From assembly GCA_002728035.1 (NCBI GenBank), contig PBUZ01000041.1:5804-10822 (forward strand): a stretch of 5,019 nt of DNA, read 5' to 3'. The notes under the pieces are model-generated. The model saw only the letters and a program-made list of their open reading frames with translations, had not been told where the DNA came from and made no database searches. The stretch is from Methanobacteriota archaeon. Lineage in GTDB: Archaea > Thermoplasmatota > Poseidoniia > Poseidoniales > Poseidoniaceae. This document shows positions 1 to 5,019 of this stretch, one piece after another. Within the stretch, counting starts at the first letter, position 1. Each line of letters begins with the position of its first letter. The position numbers were made by a program, and so were the translations under genes.

Positions 1-81
1 AGCGCGCGGCGGGGATGGGGGCACCGAAGAATGATTGAACATGCGAGAGGAGTGGTGACTTCGGGCATTGCGTCGTCGTCG

Positions 82-99
82 GTGTGTGTGTGTGCGCGC
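82..99. repeat. GT/GC dinucleotide tract (18 bp alternating purine-pyrimidine)
   Basis: GT repeated six times runs directly into GCGCGC, giving 18 bases of unbroken purine-pyrimidine alternation. It is a microsatellite likely to vary in length between strains, and this type of sequence can adopt Z-DNA. It lies outside any supported coding region. Confidence 0.85.
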
Positions 100-125
100 T
101 ATTTGTCGCGGACCACGCGCGTCTA

Positions 126-137
126 TGTAATATTACA
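126..137. terminator. Palindromic TGTAATATTACA with TGTAA on both strands
   Basis: The 12 bases form a perfect palindrome that reads TGTAA on each strand. TGTAA is the established polyadenylation signal of green algae, so one element could serve transcripts from both directions. On the plus strand it would suit a gene ending near base 34. On the minus strand it lies about 360 bases beyond the stop codon at 498, and nearer candidates exist. The role is inferred; the palindrome is seen directly. Confidence 0.4.
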
Positions 138-375
138 ATGCTTCGATGAATGAACGAACGAACAGCACGAGCGACGCGAACGACGCGTCAACATCACGAG
201 AACGCCTTCAAGAATCTTTTAAAATGCGCGCATCGGCGCGAGCGGTATCCGTCGTCAAACAATTCACACATAGTTTGTTATCCTCCATCGTCGTCGGCTC
301 AGCCGACTTCACAATGGCAACGAACCGTAATATGTGCGAATCCAAGTGTAGTATCAATCATCTGTACATAGCGAA

Positions 376-385
376 TGTAATGTAA
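376..385 (+). terminator. Tandem TGTAA polyadenylation-type signal (plus strand)
   Basis: Two TGTAA pentamers lie back to back (376-380 and 381-385), followed by AAAA. This fits the green-algal polyadenylation signal on the plus strand. It would serve a rightward transcript entering from the left edge, although the copy at 126-130 is closer to the only plausible plus-strand stop. The local sequence is AT-rich, so chance occurrence is possible. Confidence 0.35.
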
Positions 386-399
386 AAACGTGTCGTCTG

Positions 400-404
400 T
401 TACA
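400..404 (-). terminator. Second TGTAA signal downstream of the minus-strand gene
   Basis: TTACA on the plus strand reads TGTAA on the minus strand, about 95 bases beyond the stop codon of the minus-strand gene. It could act as an alternative polyadenylation signal to the one at 433-437. Confidence 0.4.
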
Positions 405-413
405 AAATTGTAT

Positions 414-429
414 CTCGCGACCACGCGAG
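414..429. repeat. Inverted repeat with 6-bp arms and 4-base loop
   Basis: CTCGCG (414-419) and CGCGAG (424-429) are perfect reverse complements around the loop ACCA. The element sits between the two minus-strand TGTAA signals, so if transcribed it would form a small GC-rich hairpin close to the RNA 3' end. It may assist 3'-end formation or may be incidental. Confidence 0.5.
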
Positions 430-432
430 GAC

Positions 433-437
433 TTACA
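433..437 (-). terminator. Proximal TGTAA polyadenylation-type signal of the minus-strand gene
   Basis: TTACA on the plus strand is TGTAA in the sense of the minus-strand gene, about 60 bases past its TAA. In green algae this pentamer typically lies a short distance upstream of the cleavage site, so this is the best candidate for the 3'-end signal of the gene. That would give a 3' untranslated region of roughly 75-90 bases. The pentamer is seen; its use is inferred. Confidence 0.55.
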
Positions 438-452
438 AACATGATGCGCAGA

Positions 453-466
453 CTCGGCGCGCCGAG
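453..466. repeat. 14-bp perfect palindrome in the 3' flank of the minus-strand gene
   Basis: CTCGGCGCGCCGAG is its own reverse complement. It lies between the stop codon (498-500) and the nearest minus-strand TGTAA (433-437), hence probably inside the 3' untranslated region. There it could fold into a five-pair GC-rich stem with a CGCG loop. It could instead be a protein-binding palindrome. Confidence 0.6.
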
Positions 467-497
467 CCGCGTTTTGCATGCGCACGCGCGTCTTTAT

Positions 498-3164
498 TTA
501 TGCAAGCTTGAGGAAAAAGTTCGGGTTGTCAGTATTCCCGGGAAAGCTGTAAAGTTGGACGTCGGGGACGCAGACGGATACGCCGCCAACATCGACATCC
601 GTCTTGAGCTTGACGTCGATTTCGGTCTTTGGGACTTGGAAGTACGCGCCAACAACGATGCTACACTGGATACCACCGACATTCGCGCTCGAGCAACGCT
701 TGGCCCTGTACGCGTCGTCATACTCGAAGTAATCGTTGAACTTGGCGCTCAGCGCAGAGCACGCTTGTACGCCTTGATTGTTCACAGTTGCGGCCATGTC
801 CGCACCCGCGTATACTCTCTGCTCCGCCGTCATCTTTGGACCGCTGCAGACCATACCGGGCATGCATAATTGCGTGGTTATATCATTCACCGTCACGACG
901 AGCCCGACTTGAGCGTGTGCCTCCAATTTGGCGTCCAAATAGGGCGTCAATTGTACCTGCGGATCTGGCAGCACGGCATTAAACGAGCCCCCCGCCACTT
1001 GGATGCCGACTTCCATTCCGGTGACATCGACGCTGTAAGAAAACTTACCGCTCGCCTCAGCCTGCATGAAGTACGGCAGCGAGAGCTCGGCACCAAAAGA
1101 CATCTTCATCGTGAACGGAGTTAACGGAACTGGCATTTCCGCCTCGAAAGAGGCAGATGCTGGCAAGCCTTTCACAAGATCCAGCACATTGCCGGCTTTA
1201 AACGCCGACGCTTGCGCCTCGACTGCAAATTCGACGTGCATCCTCGTGAACAAGACGGCTTTCATAGTGAATTCCTTGAGAGACTGCATCGCGTCGATGA
1301 GCTTCTGCTTGGCGGCGTCCGCACCTTGCTGCAGCACGGTGTCGCCGAGTTGCGCGTGCATGTGCGGAAACTGTGCAATCGTGTGCGGCTTTTCGAGCCA
1401 AGGATCTTCCACAAGGGCGGTACGTACTTTTGCGACTTGGAGCAAGACGAGGTGCTCGACTCTATCCAAAAACTCGTCGTGCACATTCTCAGCGTACTCG
1501 AGGTGAGCGCTGGTTGCTACATGAGCAGTGCGAAGGTGATGCATGTGTGTCTCAATCTCATCAGAGAGAAGCTTCCGACCACCAAGAGTCTGTGTCACAG
1601 AGTTAAGTTTATTCTTAACCGTGTAAGCAGTGTTTTTGGCCGTATTTACGGATGCTTTCAGCGTGTCGATCGGACTCATCATCGAATCTTTGACTTCCCC
1701 TGCGGCATCCACGACGCCGTCTCCTATCGATTGAAACAAGGGTGTGAAAAATGCCGTAAACGCCTCAAGTATGTCTGTCGCCACTTTTTTCGGGAATGAA
1801 AACTCGCTTATTTCGAATCCCATGGTCCAGGATGGATCCGGGAATCCAGCTTTGAGAGTCGCAGGCGCGAAAGGACTGTCGCCAAGCTTTTTCGGCCACG
1901 GCATATCATATGACAGGTCGAGTACTGAATCCGGTAAATACTCGTCAAGAGGCAAGGATATGGAAAGCTCTGGTGCACCACACTTACCACCGAGGTTTGC
2001 GCTTTCCTTACTCGGAATGTGCGTCTGCTCCCGGCCAAGAGCGTCGCGGATCATCGCGCGCACGCGGTCGTGACCCAGCACCGTCGAGAAATGGTCACTC
2101 TTACCATTCATAACGCGGGATCCAGCTTGAGCGCTGTTCGCACCAAGAGACGCAGTTTTAAGAACGCCAGTTATTTCACTGATAAACTTGTCTGCATCGG
2201 CTGGGAACGCTTCCTTGATAAGTTGAGAGACAACTTTCTCAACCGCGTTCGGAATGCTCGTGGCGATGGACCCAATCTTGTTCGATATCTCGTTCGCCTT
2301 GTTCGGGATAGCCGTGGTCAGGTCGTTGATGACCCCATTTATATCGTTCACGGTATCTGTGACGGCAGACTTGGCGCTGTTTACCATACCGATGGTAGAA
2401 TCATATGCAGCAGTGAGGGACGGATCGACGATGCATTTCGTATTCGAATTACGCGACACAAAGAACGGCGCACAGGTGGTACATCTACCAGTCGTGACAG
2501 GTGCAGCCTTCGAGCATCTGAACCGCCATCTGCAATCGACACTGATGCATTTCTCGGGAACGCAGTGGCAACTTCGCCAACGACACCTCCACCGGCGGCA
2601 TTTCAAACATCTTAAACAAAAACCAGGTGTGCACGTACGGCATCGTCCGCACACTCCCTTACCACCCGACGGAACGTATCCCCATCCGCACGAGGGGATC
2701 GTGGCGCAAGTTCCTGTATACGAGCACGAGCGAGTCGCAAGCTCTGGTAATGCGCAGTTCCCAGGGGCAGGACTACTGCTGATGCTGCAGCCGCCGAGCG
2801 CCGCCGATTCATTACCTAACACGTCTCCGAACTCGTTGAAATTACTTGTAGAGTCTGGCGTTCCTCCGGAGAAGCGTAAGCGTTGCTTTGCCACTGCGTG
2901 GTGGTAACGTACATAGCCCATCCCGACAGTGCCCACGGACGACACCACCTGGACGGCACTGACATCCGTGAACAGCTGACAAAACGCAAGAAATGCGATG
3001 CACGCCACTACGACGACACCACCCGCCGTGCGCAACCAGCGCGAACGTTGCCAAACGACGTGTCTACGCGCATCGGAGTTGGGTGATTCCGCAGGAATCG
3101 CCCCGTATCTCACCGCCGAGCCGCGAGCGAGCGAGAGACGTTCATCTCCGCCGGTCACGACCAT
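498..3164 (-). CDS. Secreted or membrane-anchored cysteine-rich protein of unknown family, paralogue of the adjacent plus-strand gene
   Basis: The 888-residue frame is uninterrupted from ATG (3164) to TAA (498-500). I do not recognise the family. In order it shows: a basic N-terminus of about 46 residues; a hydrophobic segment, residues 47-65, followed by VSA at 68-70, which suits a signal peptide or type II anchor; a module with 20 cysteines, residues 126-244; a helical stretch, about 258-345, ending FPADAD (320) ... ASLG (338); a conserved block from M421; GRKLLSDE (R530) followed by helices to about 665; and a beta-like C-terminal domain with cysteines at 767, 773, 802, 824, 834 and 865. 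One N-glycosylation sequon is at N118. All this points to an extracellular or endomembrane location. The frame also continues open upstream to a GTG at 3344, but the ATG has a strong context (A at -3, G at +4), and the extension merely translates promoter repeats. The protein aligns with the neighbour from the hydrophobic segment to the window edge, except for the cysteine-rich module. Confidence 0.88.
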   Translation of the reverse strand: MVVTGGDERLSLARGSAVRYGAIPAESPNSDARRHVVWQRSRWLRTAGGVVVVACIAFLAFCQLFTDVSAVQVVSSVGTVGMGYVRYHHAVAKQRLRFSGGTPDSTSNFNEFGDVLGNESAALGGCSISSSPAPGNCALPELATRSCSYTGTCATIPSCGWGYVPSGGKGVCGRCRTCTPGFCLRCLKCRRWRCRWRSCHCVPEKCISVDCRWRFRCSKAAPVTTGRCTTCAPFFVSRNSNTKCIVDPSLTAAYDSTIGMVNSAKSAVTDTVNDINGVINDLTTAIPNKANEISNKIGSIATSIPNAVEKVVSQLIKEAFPADADKFISEITGVLKTASLGANSAQAGSRVMNGKSDHFSTVLGHDRVRAMIRDALGREQTHIPSKESANLGGKCGAPELSISLPLDEYLPDSVLDLSYDMPWPKKLGDSPFAPATLKAGFPDPSWTMGFEISEFSFPKKVATDILEAFTAFFTPLFQSIGDGVVDAAGEVKDSMMSPIDTLKASVNTAKNTAYTVKNKLNSVTQTLGGRKLLSDEIETHMHHLRTAHVATSAHLEYAENVHDEFLDRVEHLVLLQVAKVRTALVEDPWLEKPHTIAQFPHMHAQLGDTVLQQGADAAKQKLIDAMQSLKEFTMKAVLFTRMHVEFAVEAQASAFKAGNVLDLVKGLPASASFEAEMPVPLTPFTMKMSFGAELSLPYFMQAEASGKFSYSVDVTGMEVGIQVAGGSFNAVLPDPQVQLTPYLDAKLEAHAQVGLVVTVNDITTQLCMPGMVCSGPKMTAEQRVYAGADMAATVNNQGVQACSALSAKFNDYFEYDDAYRAKRCSSANVGGIQCSIVVGAYFQVPKTEIDVKLKTDVDVGGVSVCVPDVQLYSFPGNTDNPNFFLKLA
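2433..2789 (-). other. Cysteine-, arginine- and tryptophan-rich module (20 Cys in 119 residues)
   Basis: Residues 126-244 of the minus-strand protein contain 20 cysteines, many as C-x2-C or C-x3-C, such as CGRCRTCTPGFC and CLRCLKC. An unusual basic-aromatic centre follows, in which CRRWRCRWRSC recurs as CRWRFRC. It ends in RCTTCAPFF and NTKC, which loosely resembles the C-x2-C-x-P-G-F type repeats of receptor-like cysteine-rich domains. Lying just after the hydrophobic segment and before the helices, it would be an oxidised, disulphide-bonded ectodomain if exported. Metal binding is an alternative. The paralogue has only about 20 residues in the corresponding place and no cysteines there. Confidence 0.7.
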
Positions 3165-3216
3165 GATCAGTCGATGCGAATATCCTTCGTGAACGCCTCC
3201 GCGCGGGACGAGCCCT

Positions 3217-3227
3217 CGCGCGCGCGC
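3217..3227. repeat. Alternating CG tract in the divergent promoter
   Basis: Five CG dinucleotides plus a C run in succession, in a stretch of about 70 per cent GC. It lies roughly 50 bases upstream of the minus-strand ATG. Such tracts can be nucleosome-poor or Z-forming; no specific function is shown. Confidence 0.6.
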
Positions 3228-3302
3228 CGAATTGACGTCGTCGTCGCGCCAACACGCAAAAAAGGGTTGTGAGGTAGTTGGAATATTCAATGCCAAGTCA
3301 GC

Positions 3303-3320
3303 AACACCAACACCAACACC
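3303..3320. repeat. Hexamer microsatellite (AACACC)3
   Basis: Three perfect AACACC copies lie 51-68 bases upstream of the plus-strand ATG at 3371, followed by a short GCACC doublet. If translation starts at the weak upstream ATG (3290), this repeat encodes an alternating Gln-His run; otherwise it belongs to the 5' untranslated region. In the opposite frame it gives Gly-Val repeats, which argues that the GTG-initiated extension of the minus-strand gene is artificial. Confidence 0.85.
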
Positions 3321-3370
3321 TCGCCGCACCGCACCGCGCGTCACTCGGCGACGTTCGCGCGCGATCTACG

Positions 3371-5019
3371 ATGGCGCGGGAACGTGGAAGTATTTCGTCC
3401 TTCGGCGGTCGTTCGCGTCGACATTCATGGGTGTTCGTCGCGTGTGCGCTCGCCTGCCTCGTCCTGTTGGGATCGATTGGTGGGGTCTCCGGTGCGGCGA
3501 TCAAGCGCGCGGCGACGCCGCGCGCGGAAGTCGACGGGCCGCACCAGCATTCAGATCTCGGGAATATCATAAGCGATCTGCAGAACGCGATCAAACGAGC
3601 GAAAGATACGTTGAACGCGGGTAAGAACGCCTTCAATCAAGTTGGAAGCGCTTTCAACAGCTTGGGCAGTGAAATAGACTCTTTTCCAGACAAGCTTAAC
3701 GGTGTGAAGAACGAGGTCGGGAAGCTTGTCGGAACCATCAGCGATAAAGTTGAAGGATTCGTCGACGAGGTGTACGGAAAGCTCTTTCCGACGGACGCTG
3801 GCGCCATGGTTAGCGACATTGCGGGCAAGTTCATGCCGGCTGCGTCTCTGGGAGAACAACGCGAAGGATCGCATTTTGAGGATATATCCGCGATCGGCAG
3901 TCTCGTTCGTAAGCTGAATCAAGATGTTCTGAGAGATGATCTTCGCCAGGTTTTATACAAGGATTACGTTTCCCAGCTTGGTGCCGCACACAAGCGTGCA
4001 GCGGAACTGGGTTGTAACAACTTACCTGTGAACACAACCGATAAGGAAGCGGCAAAGCTGGGATGCACTTCGATCAAAAGTCTTAGCAAAGTGTGCTACG
4101 ATGCCCCGATGCGCGACATTTTCCCAGAGTCTGCATTTTCACAAGAATACGAAATGCCCTGGCCCAAAAAGTTGGGAGACTCGCCATTTGCACCTGCACA
4201 AATTGATGTTGGGTTTCCCTCCGCCTCGTGGGAAACGTGCGCTGGCATCAACAAGTTTAACATTCCACCCAAGGTTGCCACAGATCTCATTGAAGCGTTT
4301 CGGCTTTTCTTTGGTGCGCTTTTTGATGGCATCACGGAAAGTGCAGCAGAGGCAGCGACCGAGGCGAAGAATGCCATCATGGTGCCGATCAACTCTATTG
4401 ATGGACAAATCACAATTATCAAGAATCACGTCAACACAGCGCAGAGACACATGGACAGTATTTCTAAAGCGTTTGGTCGACGCCGTTTGCTTTCCGAAGA
4501 AGAAGTCGCCGAGCATCACCACAAGCTTCGCCAGCATGCGGAAGCTTTGGCGGCTTCCATCGCACACGCCGATTTTGTGTACAAATCACACATGCAACGT
4601 ATCGAAGATCGAGTGCTGCTGGGTCTCGAGAACATCAGAGAATTACTCATTCTCGACCCTCTGCTTCGAGATCCAAAGAGGATGACTGCTTTTCCGGATT
4701 ACGACGCTCTCTTGGAAAAGCGGGCAAAGAAAATGGGAGTCAAACACGACTCCGCCGCGCTCGGTGATGCAGTCGATAAACTTCGATCTGCACGAGAAGC
4801 GCTCACAAACGCAATGGCAGAACTAAAAAATACCGAACTGGACATTGGCATTACCTCAGACCTTGAGCTCACGCTCGAAGCGGCGCTGAGCGGTGATGCT
4901 TTCGTACAGGGCGATTTCTTCAAGGCGATCATGGCGAAGACCAAGAAACCGATCGATAATCCCTTTATGATCAGGAAAACAGTGATGGTGGCGTATGGCT
5001 TCTACCTCAACTTGGCTTT
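3371..5019 (+). CDS. Exported protein of unknown family, paralogue of the minus-strand gene (3' end beyond the window)
   Basis: The frame is open for 549 codons to the right edge. Its N-terminus is a signal peptide: basic residues RSRR, a hydrophobic run at about 20-38, then VSGA with likely cleavage near residues 41-43. Next comes an alanine-, lysine- and asparagine-rich amphipathic helical stretch, about 62-138, ending FPTDAG (F139) ... ASLG (158-161). Cysteines 215, 232 and 242 and a sequon at N221 precede the block starting M262 (MPWPKKLGDSPFAPA), which is identical in the neighbour. GRRRLLSEEE (R370-372) and more helices follow, and PF at 531-532 aligns with residues 683-684 of the paralogue. 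By that alignment about 190 residues are missing beyond the window. I chose ATG 3371 for its strong context (A at -3, G at +4). An in-frame ATG at 3290 has poor context but would give the same 46-residue leader as the paralogue. Function is unknown; a secreted or surface location is inferred. Confidence 0.85.
   Translation, partial: MARERGSISSFGGRSRRHSWVFVACALACLVLLGSIGGVSGAAIKRAATPRAEVDGPHQHSDLGNIISDLQNAIKRAKDTLNAGKNAFNQVGSAFNSLGSEIDSFPDKLNGVKNEVGKLVGTISDKVEGFVDEVYGKLFPTDAGAMVSDIAGKFMPAASLGEQREGSHFEDISAIGSLVRKLNQDVLRDDLRQVLYKDYVSQLGAAHKRAAELGCNNLPVNTTDKEAAKLGCTSIKSLSKVCYDAPMRDIFPESAFSQEYEMPWPKKLGDSPFAPAQIDVGFPSASWETCAGINKFNIPPKVATDLIEAFRLFFGALFDGITESAAEAATEAKNAIMVPINSIDGQITIIKNHVNTAQRHMDSISKAFGRRRLLSEEEVAEHHHKLRQHAEALAASIAHADFVYKSHMQRIEDRVLLGLENIRELLILDPLLRDPKRMTAFPDYDALLEKRAKKMGVKHDSAALGDAVDKLRSAREALTNAMAELKNTELDIGITSDLELTLEAALSGDAFVQGDFFKAIMAKTKKPIDNPFMIRKTVMVAYGFYLNLA
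3505..3525. repeat. GC-only inverted repeat with 10-bp arms inside the plus-strand gene
   Basis: GCGCGCGGCG (3505-3514) and CGCCGCGCGC (3516-3525) are perfect reverse complements around a single A. In RNA this gives at least nine G-C pairs with a three-base loop. It lies at codons 45-52, just after the predicted signal peptide, where the protein is Lys-, Arg- and Ala-rich. It may only reflect GC-rich codon choice, but the hairpin would be very stable. Confidence 0.75.

Larger units (their letters stand above)
1..497. other. Left intergenic stretch, probably the 3' flanks of two converging genes
   Basis: I see no convincing complete gene here. In the second plus-strand frame the first 34 bases read ARGGDGGTEE and then TGA (32-34). 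This could be the very end of a plus-strand gene lying off the left edge, with the TGTAA at 126-130 as its polyadenylation signal, but ten residues cannot prove it. A reading frame at 146-385 is short, begins in repetitive GAAC/GACG sequence and shows no domain, so I do not call it. The stretch also contains a GT/GC alternating tract, a perfect (GAAC)3 at 152-163, an AT-rich part around 340-410, TGTAA signals on both strands and palindromes just beyond the stop codon of the minus-strand gene. Confidence 0.5.
3165..3370. promoter_or_regulatory. Short divergent (bidirectional) promoter region
   Basis: Only 206 bases separate the two opposing ATGs (125 if the plus-strand gene starts at 3290). 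Both transcripts must therefore start within it, or one inside the other's leader. I see no clear TATA box in either direction. Visible elements are a bZIP-type TGACGTC (3233-3239), an E2F-like CGCGCCAA (3245-3252), an alternating (CG)5C tract (3217-3227) and a hexamer repeat (3303-3320). The factor assignments are motif resemblance only. The arrangement suggests shared regulation of the two paralogues. Confidence 0.65.

Noticed and set aside
128..136. TAATATTAC, identical to the rolling-circle origin nonanucleotide of geminiviruses and related CRESS-DNA viruses
   Set aside because: There is no flanking GC-rich stem to present it in a loop, no nearby iterons and no Rep gene. It is better explained as the centre of a TGTAA palindrome in an AT-rich spot.
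146..385. 79- and 73-residue overlapping frames in the left flank
   Set aside because: Two overlapping frames of similar length in repeat-containing sequence with no domain, signal peptide or paralogue; the first even ends at the tandem TGTAA.
498..509. C-terminal KLA of the minus-strand protein as a peroxisomal targeting signal
   Set aside because: PTS1 needs an SKL-like tripeptide ending in leucine or methionine, and the N-terminal hydrophobic segment points to the secretory route.
390..869. 159-residue plus-strand reading frame opposite the C-terminus of the minus-strand gene
   Set aside because: It lies almost wholly antisense to a frame supported by paralogy and domain layout, starts at a non-ATG codon, and shows no recognisable protein features.
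2433..2700. Possibility that the cysteine-rich stretch is a frameshift artefact or an unspliced intron
   Set aside because: The frame is open without a break, with regular C-x2-C spacing at both ends. Another frame is open for about 48 codons but ends in a stop and has no coherent pattern. Not fully excluded without transcript data.
1212..2907. Several long plus-strand frames (1212-1799, 2019-2615, 2254-2907) antisense to the minus-strand gene
   Set aside because: They are read-through shadows of a long coding strand with few stop codons. The sense frame aligns with the neighbouring paralogue here, the antisense frames do not.
3165..3344. N-terminal extension of the minus-strand gene to a GTG at 3344 (948 residues)
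   Set aside because: GTG is not a normal start in a eukaryotic nuclear gene, the added residues translate promoter microsatellite into Gly-Val repeats, and ATG 3164 has a strong context.
3232..3636. Out-of-frame readings over the promoter and 5' end of the plus-strand gene on both strands
   Set aside because: They overlap the signal-peptide codons of a supported gene, are Arg/Pro/Ala-rich as expected from GC-rich sequence read out of frame, and have no homologous counterpart in the paralogue.
1..5019. tRNA, rRNA, CRISPR array, transposase or phage genes
   Set aside because: I saw no cloverleaf, rRNA-like sequence, regularly spaced direct repeats or recognisable mobile-element protein on either strand.

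Overview
The window looks like nuclear DNA of a compact green-algal genome, most likely a picoplanktonic prasinophyte such as Ostreococcus or a relative. The reasons are long intron-less reading frames packed head to head, start codons in eukaryotic (Kozak-like) context without ribosome binding sites, CG-rich alternating tracts between genes, and several TGTAA polyadenylation-type signals of the chlorophyte kind downstream of a stop codon. The genus is an inference, and I recognise no named gene here.

Layout. Bases 1-497 hold no convincing complete gene. They look like the 3' flanks of two converging transcription units, with a GT/GC alternating tract, TGTAA signals on both strands and three palindromic elements. 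Bases 498-3164 (minus strand) encode a complete secreted or membrane-anchored protein of 888 residues. It has an N-terminal hydrophobic segment, a module with 20 cysteines, a long helical centre and a C-terminal domain with six cysteines. Bases 3165-3370 are a short GC-rich divergent promoter region. From 3371 (possibly 3290) to the right edge, a second protein is encoded on the plus strand and cut by the window after 549 codons.

The main result is that these two genes are diverged paralogues arranged head to head. They share the N-terminal hydrophobic segment, a helical region ending in a FP(T/A)DA...ASLG block, an identical 15-residue block starting MPWPKKLGDSPFAPA, a G-R-(K/R)-LLS-acidic motif and an alignable helical tail. 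The minus-strand copy alone carries the cysteine-rich module. The family appears to be an exported or cell-surface protein of unknown function, and the shared upstream region suggests the pair may be co-regulated. Base composition steps sharply from GC-rich around the shared promoter and signal-peptide codons to roughly half GC in the gene bodies.
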